Below, piece by piece: positions 1-6,967 of a DNA stretch of 50,611 nt. The translations under genes and the position numbers were made by a program. Under the pieces are notes generated by a model. That model was not told where the DNA came from. It saw nothing but the letters and a program-made list of their open reading frames with translations, and searched no databases. Origin of the DNA: Mycobacterium sp. GA-2829 (GTDB lineage: Bacteria; Actinomycetota; Actinomycetes; Mycobacteriales; Mycobacteriaceae). Each line of letters begins with the position of its first letter. Within the stretch, counting starts at the first letter, position 1. The stretch covers positions 1 through 50,611 of the forward strand of contig NZ_LQIT01000040.1 in assembly GCF_001499965.1 (NCBI RefSeq), read 5' to 3'.

Positions 1-1
1 A

Positions 2-61
2 CCCGCCGAAACACTCGACGCACTACTGTGCGACCCACTCAATCCACCCGCTGTTGCATAG
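2..61 (+). mobile_element. 3' end of an IS30-like transposase
   Basis: The frame entering the window at base 2 encodes PAETLDALLCDPLNPPVA and then a stop at 59-61. This matches the C-terminal pattern of mycobacterial IS30-family transposases, where a 'TPAExLDxLL' motif lies close to the end of the DDE protein. Only about 19 codons are visible, so the family call rests on one short motif. The right end of the element should lie within a few tens of bases downstream, in the AT-richer stretch 62-105. Downstream sequence belongs to an integrase that lacks its N-terminus, so this insertion probably broke that gene. The left end and the target duplication are outside the window. Confidence 0.55.
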
Positions 62-70
62 ACGCCTTGA

Positions 71-916
71 ACCCAAGAGCTGAAAAGAATTAATTATGAA
101 TCATATTCAACGTGGCTAGGGGCGCTGTCAGTCGACGGCGGGCAACGCGGAACCGGCCTGTCGGCAAGTCGGATCACCCAAGCTCATCAGCTGGTAGGCG
201 CTGTCCTGAAGTACGCCCAACGGACTGGCAAGGTGGCGAAGAACGTCGCGTTCGAGATCAAGCGGGACGAAGATCTTCCCGAGCAAGGCGAGCGTGAGCG
301 GCGCTATCTGACCCATGCCGAGCTGCTAATGCTGGCGAAGGCTGCTGATCGGTTCGAGACGCTGACGCTCGTTCTCGGGTACTGCGGACTGAGGTTCGGC
401 GAAGCCGTTGCGTTGCGCCGCCGGCATGTGGGGGATCGGATGCTGACGGTGCGCTCGTCCGCAACAGCCGTCACCGGTAAGGGCATCGTGGAGTCAACGA
501 CTAAGACGAAGCGGGATCGTCACGTGCCTGTGCCCGAACCGGTTTGGAAAAAGCTCAAGGCCGAGCTGCCCGCCGACCCCAACGCGCTGGTCTTTCCCAG
601 CCGAAAGGGCGGGTTCCTTCCACTTGGCGAATACCGCTGGGCGTTCGACAACGCGTGTGCTGATATCGGCATCGACGGGCTGGTACCGCACGGGCTGAGA
701 CACACCACGGCGTCACTGGCGATCAGTGCAGGCGCTAACGTCAAGGTCGTGCAGAGACTGCTTGGGCACGCGACCGCCGCGATGACGCTCGACCGCTACG
801 GCCATCTTCTCAATGACGATTTGAGCGGTGTGGCGGACGCCCTGGGGAAGGCTATCGACAGCACTGCGGTATTACTGCGGTATTCAGAGCATCGTGACGA
901 GGCGGAAAGGGCCTAA
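71..916 (+). pseudogene. Tyrosine recombinase/integrase, 5'-truncated by an IS
   Basis: This is the C-terminal two thirds of a phage-type tyrosine integrase that cuts and rejoins DNA at att sites. The open frame runs from 71 without a convincing start. A GTG at 233 could restart translation, but recognisable core-binding sequence (STWLGAL..., ITQAHQLVGAVLKYAQRTGK) continues upstream of it, so the gene was longer. The catalytic set is present in order: Arg in GLRFGEA, HGLRH (HxxR), LLGHA and the nucleophile Tyr in DRYGH near the C-terminus. The arm-binding N-terminal domain is missing and the IS30-like tail lies immediately upstream. The gene stops 20 bp before tRNA-Leu. An island normally keeps its integrase on the 3' side of the tRNA; this one lies on the 5' side, so it may come from a second element whose other end is outside the window. 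Confidence 0.75.
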
Positions 917-936
917 ATTAGGCTCTGAACTGCAAC

Positions 937-1010
937 GCCCCCATAGCCCAATTGGCAGAGGCAGCGGACTTAAAATCCGCCAAGTGTCGGTTCGAGTCCG
1001 ACTGGGGGCA
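937..1010 (+). tRNA. tRNA-Leu (anticodon TAA)
   Basis: A 74-nt cloverleaf folds by eye: acceptor GCCCCCA/TGGGGGC, D stem GCC/GGC, anticodon stem GCGGA/TCCGC around loop CTTAAAA (anticodon TAA, reads the UUA codon), variable loop of only 5 nt, T stem GTCGG/CCGAC with loop TTCGAGT, discriminator A at 1010. It is followed by CCG, so CCA is not fully encoded. Leucine tRNAs of bacteria usually have a long (class II) variable arm; this one is class I in size. I recall the mycobacterial TAA tRNA looking like this, but cannot check that here. The 3' half is the attachment core of the island that follows. Confidence 0.9.
973..1005 (+). repeat. Direct repeat, tRNA-side att core
   Basis: These 33 bases run from the 3' side of the anticodon loop to the start of the 3' acceptor strand of tRNA-Leu. 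They recur without mismatch at 5372-5404. A second copy of a tRNA 3' half a few kilobases downstream is the standard signature of site-specific integration into a tRNA gene. Which copy is attL and which attR depends on orientation. The identity stops in the acceptor stem, GGGGGCACC here against GGAGCACC in the distal copy. Confidence 0.85.
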
Positions 1011-1174
1011 CCGGCGTTCGCGCAGCTCAGAGGCAGTTTCTGCGGGGTCGCACGCTGCTGCCGCAGCGCCTGAATGGACACCGTGACAGCGGCGCGGCGC
1101 AGTGAGCCTTGTCGGACCTATCGATTACCTTGGCCCGTGCTGGGGGGAGTGACAGTTCAAAGGGAGGCAGACGG

Positions 1175-1888
1175 GTGAACGATCCGGCCTGGTACTTAGC
1201 CATCCAGGCGGCTGCCGCCGTTGCAACCACGGTCGGCGTGCTCATCGCGCTCTACGTAGCGGTGGTACGGGAACCGCGCAAGGCCGCTGAAGAACGCGAA
1301 CGGCACCAAGCTGAGATGACCGCACTTAATCGCGCTGAGATGGATCGCGTAGCTGCGCAGGCCCGCAAGATTGTGCCCAGCTGCGTGCGAACACCGATGT
1401 TCGGCAATACGTGGTGGACGGTCAAGATCGAGAACGTTAGCAACGCAGTGGCAACGATCCTCAACGTGGACGTGGCGGCTATAGACGCCAGCGGCGCTGT
1501 GGTGCCCGACGGATGCCAGCGGGCGAACAACACGATGCCCATTGACGAAGCGTTTGGGCGGTCAATCCAGGCGGCTTTGTCGGGGTCACTGGAAAGTGGC
1601 CTTCAACGTTCGGGCTATGGCGCAATGATCCCGCCTGGAACGGCTGGTCAGCTGGCGGGCCAGATGACACCGACGGTCAAGCAAGCTATGCAGGAGGCAA
1701 TGATTGGTCACTTCGCCGCGGAATGGCAAACCACACTCGGTCCTAACCAAAGCGCGTTGATGGCGTATGTCACCAGTGATCCTAGATTCAAGCTGCGCAT
1801 CACGATTGACTATGAGGACGAGGCCGGCTACCAGTGGCGACGGATGGACAGCGGTCAGCCTGAGCGCCTCGACAGTGTGACGTCGTGA
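1175..1888 (+). CDS. Single-TM protein with beta-sandwich-like domain, island gene A
   Basis: About 237 residues from GTG at 1175, chosen because GGGAGG lies 7 nt upstream. No family is recognised. A short N-terminus is followed by one hydrophobic segment (about residues 7-29), then a charged, probably coiled linker (EERERHQAEM...), then a domain with beta-strand character: KIENVSNAVATILNV, an IPPGTAG turn, and a late strand LRITIDYEDEAGYQWRRM. The likely topology is a membrane anchor with the large domain in the cytoplasm, but orientation is a guess. The stop overlaps the GTG of the next gene by 4 bp, so the two are probably translationally coupled and may form a complex. The strand pattern resembles that of the next gene and of the TIR protein's C-terminus. 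Confidence 0.7.
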   Translation: MNDPAWYLAIQAAAAVATTVGVLIALYVAVVREPRKAAEERERHQAEMTALNRAEMDRVAAQARKIVPSCVRTPMFGNTWWTVKIENVSNAVATILNVDVAAIDASGAVVPDGCQRANNTMPIDEAFGRSIQAALSGSLESGLQRSGYGAMIPPGTAGQLAGQMTPTVKQAMQEAMIGHFAAEWQTTLGPNQSALMAYVTSDPRFKLRITIDYEDEAGYQWRRMDSGQPERLDSVTS

Positions 1889-2658
1889 CTCCGGACTGGT
1901 TTCCAACTGCGGACACGTGGGCTGCTTGGGCGCAGTGGGCTACTGCCATCATCGCTATCGGCGCAGCAGTCTTTGCCTATCAGCAGGTCAAGTTGGCCCG
2001 CGAGACGCGCGAACGGGTAGCGCAACCCGACGTTGTCGTCTACATCGATCACAACGAGGTTCGGCATTACTTGGATCTGGTGATCAAGAACTTTGGACAG
2101 ACCACGGCATACAACATTCGGTTGAAGTTGCCTCCCTTGCAGGTGGCACCATTTACTAACCAGATCACTGGCGAAGAAGTGACTCACTTGTGGTTGCCGA
2201 AAACCATAGCGGTGCTGGCGCCTAACCAAGAGTGGCGTACCGTGTGGGATTCCGCCGTTCGACGCGAGGATTATCGCAAGAAACACAAGGAAAGCCTGGG
2301 TAGCAGCTTCGTGGGGAGCGTCGAATTCGACGACAAGATGATCGCGGACAAGCCGTCCTACTCGAACCCAATTTCGCTGGACGCCAACATGTTCTACAAC
2401 ACTACTTGGATCCGCCAGAACGAAAGCAAGACAGCCAAAGACGCGCTTTACGCCATCGCAGGCACGCTTCAGAGCTACCAACGTGAACATCACGGAGTAT
2501 GGGTGTACACGGTCCCAGGTTACGAGGAGCGTCGTCGTCGCGAAGCGGAGTTCATCGAAGATGAACGCGAGCGCGAGGAATTTCTGAAAGACATCGGCGT
2601 TATCCGAGACCACACCGACGGCGACGACACACGCCCGGATAATCCCCGCGAGGGCTAG
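1885..2658 (+). CDS. Single-TM protein with beta-sandwich-like domain, island gene B
   Basis: About 257 residues starting at GTG 1885 inside the stop of gene A. No named family is recognised. A hydrophobic segment at about residues 12-33 is followed by a short basic linker and a domain with the pattern LVIKNFGQTTAYNIRLKLP, then LAPNQEW and a later strand FVGSVEFDD with PISLDA. This is the order expected of an immunoglobulin-like or beta-sandwich fold. The C-terminus (about 200-257) is highly charged and likely helical (EERRRREAEF...). It looks like a paralogue-type partner of gene A. Its stop overlaps the stop of the convergent integrase remnant on the other strand at a CTAG. Function unknown; a sensor or adaptor for a membrane-associated response is one possibility. 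Confidence 0.7.
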   Translation: MTPDWFPTADTWAAWAQWATAIIAIGAAVFAYQQVKLARETRERVAQPDVVVYIDHNEVRHYLDLVIKNFGQTTAYNIRLKLPPLQVAPFTNQITGEEVTHLWLPKTIAVLAPNQEWRTVWDSAVRREDYRKKHKESLGSSFVGSVEFDDKMIADKPSYSNPISLDANMFYNTTWIRQNESKTAKDALYAIAGTLQSYQREHHGVWVYTVPGYEERRRREAEFIEDEREREEFLKDIGVIRDHTDGDDTRPDNPREG

Positions 2659-3161
2659 TTGGCCTTTTGGCCTAACGGCACTACGTTATCTGCAGTAACG
2701 ACTGCAGTAACGACACCTGGTCCAACCTTCGGCGCGACCATCTCATCCTCATTGATGTAGTCCGCGTAAGTGGTCAGCGTCAGCACGAACGTGGAGTGGC
2801 CGAGCCACTTGGACACCTGCGTGTAGTGCTCGCCAGCGCTCAAGTTCATCGTGGGGAACGTATGCCGTAGGTCGTGGAACCGCACAGACTGCAGACCCAA
2901 TGCCTTACAGGCGGGCTGCAGGTAGTGCTCGTACAGGCTCGCGGCGCATACGGGCTTAGCCCAGTCGAACACATAGCGATTCCGCCGACCGGGAAACAGG
3001 GGAGCGTGCGGGATATGCTTGTTGCCCGCCGCGTTGGTGGCGCTGAACGGGTGAACCGTAGCCAGGTAGTCGCGCAGCTCGTCGGCCAACCACGGCGCTA
3101 AAGGCACTACGCGATCTGAACTCGCGTCGCTCTTCGGCGTGCCGTACTGCCACAGGCGGCC
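2655..3161 (-). pseudogene. Tyrosine integrase, C-terminal catalytic fragment
   Basis: From about 3161 to the stop at 2655 the minus strand encodes the last ~168 residues of a tyrosine recombinase: RLWQYGTPKSDASSDRVVPL (beta-hairpin region), FHDLRHTF (HxxR), WLGHS and the nucleophile in TTYADY. The first catalytic Arg and the whole N-terminal part are absent. Upstream of 3161 in this frame the protein sequence is meaningless because the DNA there encodes a serine recombinase tail on the opposite strand. This is a recombination junction and the fragment is not expected to be active. It is clearly different in sequence from the integrase at 71-916. Confidence 0.7.
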
Positions 3162-3171
3162 CTTGCGCCTC

Positions 3172-3360
3172 GCACCGCGCGCCGTTGTCCGCAAGATCGT
3201 CAACAGCCGCGACAGGGGAGACAGCTTCGACGCCATCGCAGGTGCGCTCACCGCCGAGGGTGTCCTCAGCCCTGAGGGTTGCCCGAGGTGGCAGCCGTCA
3301 ACGGTGCGGCGCATCTACCGCAGCGCCACAACCGAACCGGTAGAGAGTCAGGTGAGCTGA
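3172..3360 (+). pseudogene. Serine recombinase-like C-terminal fragment
   Basis: Roughly 60 residues read as the region after the catalytic domain of large serine recombinases: an IV-x-R-D-R-G-x-S-x-x-A-I-A helix, then ALTAEGVLSPEG and WQPSTVRRIYRSA, matching the usual 'IA..LN..G..TP.G..W...TV..IL' pattern. The catalytic Ser domain is missing and the upstream boundary coincides with the start of the divergent tyrosine integrase fragment at 3161. The stop at 3358-3360 is directly followed by the ATG of the next remnant. The assignment rests on pattern similarity only; it could also be a small helix-turn-helix protein. Confidence 0.5.
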
Positions 3361-3361
3361 T

Positions 3362-3886
3362 ATGGCGAAGGCAAATCGCGTTGTCACCCGGCAGCGCAAG
3401 GGCGGCAAGCTCGTGGTCCGGTACAGAGTCGTGTGGCGTGAGCCGCTGCGCGAGAGCTTCGGCGTCCAGCAGAAAGGCAGGTATCGCAACCGAAGCAAGG
3501 TGTACGCCGAGTACGCCGAGGCCACCGCGCGCGCTGACGAGTTAAGCGCGGCTGCGGTACGCGGGATTCGCGTGCACGATCTGCGGCACACAGCGGCTGT
3601 GCTCTACCTCGGCGCCGGTGTGCACTTCATGCGCGTGAGCCAGATACTCGGGTACGCCACCTACACGGTCACCCTTGACGCATATGGGGACTGGATCGAG
3701 CAGGACAACACCGCCCGGTGCCGCTGCCTGCACCGCCGCAGCCGACGAGCGCGACGGCGACGCAGTTGCGGCAATCGGTCTAGGCCGAGAACGGCTCTCC
3801 GCAGACGAGGCAATACACCGGCCCGCTGTCTACGCGCTCGTGCGGCAATTTCACCGGTTCCCATGGGTGGCAGGGTGATTCGATAA
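3362..3886 (+). pseudogene. Tyrosine integrase with internal deletion
   Basis: The first ~60 residues look like the N-terminal arm-binding region of an integrase (KGGKLVVRYRVVWREP, then KVYAEYAEATARADEL). The sequence then jumps at about residue 62 into the catalytic C-terminus: IRVHDLRHTAAVLYLGAGV and VSQILGYATYTVTLDAYGDW. The core-binding domain and the first catalytic Arg are therefore deleted. The usual LGH is changed to LGY. After about residue 117 the frame becomes arginine-rich and meaningless. The remnant ends inside the 3' part of the convergent zinc-ribbon gene. Confidence 0.7.
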
Positions 3887-4238
3887 TCAGCATGTCGTCG
3901 GGCTCGGTGAGCGGCTCTGGCGTAGGCGCGGTGCTTCTACCGGGTGTGAACTTGATATTTTTGGACCCGCGAAAGGCTTTCTTCAGTTCCTCGTTCACGA
4001 CATCGGTCGCGTAGAAGTTCACGATGTCGTGCTGGTATTGAACTTGCGCTTGGGTGAACCATTGGTCGTGATCGGCAGTCTGGCCGCATAACGGACAGCT
4101 GTATCGCGGCGGATCCACCGCGTCGTTAGGCCGCGACTCTACCGGGCCGTGGTGCCACTTGAATTCGCCTGTGCAATGAGGACATTCGCGCCGCAAGAAC
4201 CCGTCGGCATCTAGCGGATACTCCACCGAAATCTCCAC
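3780..4238 (-). CDS. Zinc-ribbon protein of the island
   Basis: About 152 residues if translation starts at GTG 4238, which has GAAGGG 9 nt upstream; the open frame extends further but overlaps the TIR gene. Visible metal-binding pairs are C19-x2-C22 (ECPHC), C48-x2-C51 (SCPLCG) and C143-x2-C146 (YCLVCG), plus a CH at 123-124 in ESPCHPW. Two zinc ribbons are likely, one N-terminal and one at the extreme C-terminus. The start is 16 bp downstream of the TIR gene's stop on the same strand, so the two should be co-transcribed and act together. No enzymatic motif is seen. It may be a nucleic-acid- or protein-binding partner of the TIR protein. Confidence 0.7.
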   Translation of the reverse strand: MEISVEYPLDADGFLRRECPHCTGEFKWHHGPVESRPNDAVDPPRYSCPLCGQTADHDQWFTQAQVQYQHDIVNFYATDVVNEELKKAFRGSKNIKFTPGRSTAPTPEPLTEPDDMLIIESPCHPWEPVKLPHERVDSGPVYCLVCGEPFSA

Positions 4239-4254
4239 GAACGTCGTCCCTTCG

Positions 4255-5118
4255 CTAACTATTGAGATCAAGGAACAGCGACTCGCTGAACTCCTCGCCA
4301 CTTTCGGTTCGCCCGTTAACGATGAGGTCAAACGTGTCAGGACCACCCATCATTTGCGCGGCGATCAAGCTGACCGACTTCCCTGCAGGGAGTCGTGGGA
4401 CCTCGACGTCATCGAGATGGCCGTGGAACCTACCGGCATTAGGAGACGTCAGATCGAAAACGTCCTCCGCACCAATATTCGTAATCTGGATGCGGCTTGA
4501 GCCCGCACTGCGGTACAAGAACCTGCCGTCCAAGCGACGTTTACGGCGCTGTGAATTACTCGGAACCCTGCGGCCCATCGGGCCACCCGGAGTCGGGGGA
4601 GGCGTGAAGTCCCCCGCGATGAGCCAATCCGTGTTCGTTGTGTTGACCGCACAACCCGCGTTACGCAGGCGGTTCGCGAGCTCGTTGCGTTTGGGGGCGG
4701 AACCATCCATGCGTATTAGATGTCGGCCAGCAACATCGCTGAACGGGCGAAGCGAACCTAACTCGACGATGATCGTCCTGTCGGGGTGATGGCCGAGTGC
4801 CATCCCGGCCTCAAAGAGGACGTTCGGGCGCGCCTGTCCCTTCGGCTCTGTCTCCGGGTCGTCGTCGCCACTCGCATACTCGGGACGAAGGTAAGCCACG
4901 TCGTCGGGCGTCAGAAGGACCACGACAGACTTGGCCATCGCGAAGGCCGCGTCTAACGCTTGCCCAATGAATGGCGCGCCCGATCCTGTGGCGCCAATCG
5001 CCGTGCTCCACTCGATTGGGTCAAGCCCGATTGCGCGGAGGAACGTGAACATCGCATCGCGCGCCGTCAGATTGCGGCCGTGGACTACGAACACTTTCTT
5101 TGGGTCGACCTCAGACAC
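4255..5118 (-). CDS. TIR-like nucleotide-binding protein with C-terminal beta domain
   Basis: About 287 residues from GTG 5118; the frame is open upstream but the family's fold begins at KKVFVVHGRN. Residues 7-165 match the TIR-like family PF10137 (CAP12/Pycsar TIR type): FVVHGRN, VVVLLTPDDVAYLR, then RPNVLFEAGMALG, where the Glu of FEAG (about residue 103) is the expected catalytic residue of NAD+-cleaving TIRs. A proline-rich linker (170-180) leads to a ~90-residue beta-rich domain (RIQITNIGAEDVFDLTSP, LPAGKSVSL, SGEEFSESLFLDL). No cyclic-nucleotide synthase or STING domain is present. In known systems such TIRs deplete NAD+ during phage infection; that role here is inferred. It is followed by the zinc-ribbon gene on the same strand. 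Confidence 0.8.
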   Translation of the reverse strand: MSEVDPKKVFVVHGRNLTARDAMFTFLRAIGLDPIEWSTAIGATGSGAPFIGQALDAAFAMAKSVVVLLTPDDVAYLRPEYASGDDDPETEPKGQARPNVLFEAGMALGHHPDRTIIVELGSLRPFSDVAGRHLIRMDGSAPKRNELANRLRNAGCAVNTTNTDWLIAGDFTPPPTPGGPMGRRVPSNSQRRKRRLDGRFLYRSAGSSRIQITNIGAEDVFDLTSPNAGRFHGHLDDVEVPRLPAGKSVSLIAAQMMGGPDTFDLIVNGRTESGEEFSESLFLDLNS

Positions 5119-5371
5119 AAATCCCAGCTTATTGGCACAGACTGACAAGTCGCGGCTGTACTGCCTTTGGCGCGTCGGACCGCCTCGGCAGCAAACGCGG
5201 CTTCGCGACGTTCGCGTGTGCAATTCGTGTGCAACCCTGAGGGGGTTGGCCCTGTCAGGGCGGTGTAGGTCAACGTTGCCGAGCGCGCGTGAGAACGTTG
5301 TCTACCAGTGTCAATGGCGTACACCTGGATAGCCGCCCTCAGGTCAGTGGCACCCTGACGTCCGTTCTTAT

Positions 5372-5404
5372 AAATCCGCCAAGTGTCGGTTCGAGTCCGA
5401 CTGG
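5372..5404 (+). repeat. Direct repeat, distal att core
   Basis: An exact copy of bases 973-1005, the 3' half of tRNA-Leu, without the rest of the tRNA. It marks the right boundary of the island. Beyond it, up to the MerR gene at 5625, I see no gene. A short minus-strand frame ending near 5445 (KGYLSEAAAQYLAP...) could be a remnant but I cannot place it. Confidence 0.85.
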
Positions 5405-5624
5405 AGCACCCTGTTTACCTGGTAGATGGGCCTTCGGTCGCTGAAGTTGGGCTCTAACCCGGCTCGTCCCGGCGCTCGTCGGGGGCCGGCGAAGAGGTCG
5501 CCGGGGCGAGGTACTGCGCGGCAGCCTCGCTCAAATAACCCTTGCCAGCCCGCTTATTCCCTTCGTTTCACTGTGGAGAATTAGCAGCAACCAGTGGCGA
5601 AAAGAGCCGAACCGCTCGTGCGTG

Positions 5625-6479
5625 TCAGCCGTCTCCTTCGGATTCGAGCATCGACTGGGGCGGGGCGGTGCTGAAGATCGGCCAGCAGATCTCCGTTGCG
5701 GTGAACGTCATCGGTTCCGACGGCGAGCTGCCCAAGTAGTGCTCGCGGATCGGCCCCTGATGGCTGATCAGGCGCTCGTTCACGTACGTGCCCAGCGCGC
5801 CGTAGCTGCGGTCGATGCCGTCGTCGTGACCGCCCGGGTGGGTCAGAACCGCGTACTCGGCCGCAGGGAGCAACTCCGCGCGGACACCATCCGGCGGGTC
5901 CGCAGACTCGGGTGCGGCGACGAACAACGTTGCACTGCCGCGTGATTCGAGGAACAGTGCCCGGTCGTAGAGCCCACCGGGCACGATCGCGCGATCCGCG
6001 CCCGCCGCCGCTGTCACCGCCTCGCGCAGCGTCGTCAGCGCCTCCCCGAACCAGGCGTCGATGTCGGCGGTCTCGATGACGGCACCGACCGCCCACACCG
6101 CGAGCGGCGGTTCACTGCGCATCTCCACGTGGGCGGACTTGTGCGCCGGAGACAGCAGTTCACGCAGCGCGCCGACGGCGTCACGGGTCTGCTGCAGTTG
6201 CTCCTCCATCTGCGCGAGATGGGTCGCGATGATCTCGGTGCGAGCCGCGGCGTCCTGCGTGCTCAGCAGCGCCTTGATATCGGGGATGGACATCCCCAGC
6301 GATCGGAACCGTCGGATGATGTGCGCGTGATCGACCTGGCTGGTGTCGTAGAAGCGGTAGCCGGTGTGGGAGTCGATGTGCGCCGGTTCGAGGACGCCGA
6401 TGTCGTGGTAGTGCCGTAGCGCCTTCCGGCTGAGGCTCGTCATCACCGCGAAGTCACCGATCGAGACCCTCGCACCCAT
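5625..6479 (-). CDS. MerR family transcriptional regulator
   Basis: 284 residues starting at ATG 6479 with an excellent ribosome site (AGGAGGAAG) just upstream. The N-terminus is a MerR winged helix (VSIGDFAVMTSLSRKALRHY, GYRFYDTSQVDHAHIIRRFR), then a dimerisation helix (about 75-110) and a GyrI-like effector-binding domain (about 120-275) of the TipA/BltR type. No conserved metal-binding Cys pattern is seen, so a drug or small-molecule effector is likely. The gene diverges from a SnoaL-like/SDR operon. Both promoters carry the same GACCyTCCCCCT-nn-GGGG element, indicating autoregulation plus control of the neighbours. Confidence 0.9.
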   Translation of the reverse strand: MGARVSIGDFAVMTSLSRKALRHYHDIGVLEPAHIDSHTGYRFYDTSQVDHAHIIRRFRSLGMSIPDIKALLSTQDAAARTEIIATHLAQMEEQLQQTRDAVGALRELLSPAHKSAHVEMRSEPPLAVWAVGAVIETADIDAWFGEALTTLREAVTAAAGADRAIVPGGLYDRALFLESRGSATLFVAAPESADPPDGVRAELLPAAEYAVLTHPGGHDDGIDRSYGALGTYVNERLISHQGPIREHYLGSSPSEPMTFTATEICWPIFSTAPPQSMLESEGDG

Positions 6480-6530
6480 GACTTCCTCCTCTGCGACGCG
6501 CCCCGCGTGCTGCGGGTGGGGCCATCCTGC

Positions 6531-6554
6531 AGCCTCCCCCAGGGGGAAGGTCAA
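6531..6554 (-). promoter_or_regulatory. MerR-type promoter/operator for the merR-like gene
   Basis: Read on the minus strand: TTGACC (-35), a 19-bp spacer containing the dyad TTCCCCCT..GGGGGAgg, then CAGGAT as a -10. The overlong spacer with a dyad inside is the hallmark of MerR-activated promoters. A nearly identical arrangement lies on the plus strand at 6592-6615. Confidence 0.6.
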
Positions 6555-6591
6555 CACGGATGCGTTCCGGAGATTGTTTCCGCGATTCGGC

Positions 6592-6615
6592 TTGACCCTC
6601 CCCCTACGGGAAGTC
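6592..6615 (+). promoter_or_regulatory. MerR-type promoter/operator for the SnoaL-SDR operon
   Basis: TTGACC at 6592-6597 is followed by CTCCCCCTACGGGAAGTC, a dyad (GAC..TCCC / GGGA.GTC) that would sit between -35 and -10. The downstream ATG is at 6629, so the 5' leader is very short or absent. It shares the block TTGACCyTCCCCCT with the divergent element at 6531-6554. Confidence 0.6.
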
Positions 6616-6628
6616 CCACCGTGGGTTC

Positions 6629-6967
6629 ATGACCACAGATTGGGATGCACTCCCGGACACCGTGAAGACGTTCATGACCGCACTCGACGCCCGGGACACC
6701 GACTGTGCCCTCGCCACGCTCACCCCGAACGCCGTCGTCACCGACGAAGGCCACGACTACGCCGGCCATGACGACATCGGAAAATGGGTCGCGACCGCGG
6801 GCGTCGAGTACACCTACACCACCGAGTTCACCGGCGCGACCACGACGGACACGACCATCGTCGTCGGGCAGCACCTCGAAGGTGACTTCCCCGGCGGGGT
6901 CGCCGACCTCCACTACCGGTTCACCCTCGACGGCGCGCTGATCAGCCGGGTGGTGATCGAGCCGTGA
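6629..6967 (+). CDS. SnoaL-like (NTF2-fold) protein
   Basis: 112 residues, a typical length for a SnoaL-like domain. It begins with a helix around VKTFMTALDARDTDCALATL, then NAVVTDEGHDYAGHDDI (the usual 'F.G...I' turn) and beta strands YTYTTEFTGATT and ADLHYRFTLDGALI. NTF2-fold proteins of this group act as small isomerases or hydrolases, or as substrate-binding subunits; the substrate here is unknown. It overlaps the following SDR gene by 4 bp (GTGA) and is driven from the MerR-controlled promoter, so the pair probably acts in one detoxification or modification step. Confidence 0.8.
   Translation: MTTDWDALPDTVKTFMTALDARDTDCALATLTPNAVVTDEGHDYAGHDDIGKWVATAGVEYTYTTEFTGATTTDTTIVVGQHLEGDFPGGVADLHYRFTLDGALISRVVIEP

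Larger units (their letters stand above)
973..5404. mobile_element. Integrated genomic island at tRNA-Leu, about 4.4 kb
   Basis: The island is bounded by the 33-bp direct repeats. It contains two coupled membrane-anchored proteins of unknown function, a block of broken recombinase genes of three kinds, a zinc-ribbon protein and a TIR-like protein. The gene content (no metabolic genes, recombinase scars, several proteins of unknown function) contrasts with the orderly operons to the right. No intact integrase lies inside the boundaries, so the island is probably no longer mobile by itself. The integrase just upstream of the tRNA is also truncated. The boundaries are seen directly; integration as one event is inferred. 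Confidence 0.7.

Noticed and set aside
112..297. Arginine-rich 61-residue reading frame over the integrase start
   Set aside because: It lies in another frame over recognisable integrase coding sequence and has the composition of a GC-rich shadow.
4262..4789. 175-residue plus-strand frame opposite the TIR gene
   Set aside because: The minus strand carries clear TIR motifs here; the plus-strand frame shows no domain pattern.
5405..5624. Short minus-strand frame ending near 5445 (KGYLSEAAAQYLAP...)
   Set aside because: About 35 codons, no start and no recognisable family. It might be a gene remnant but cannot be supported.
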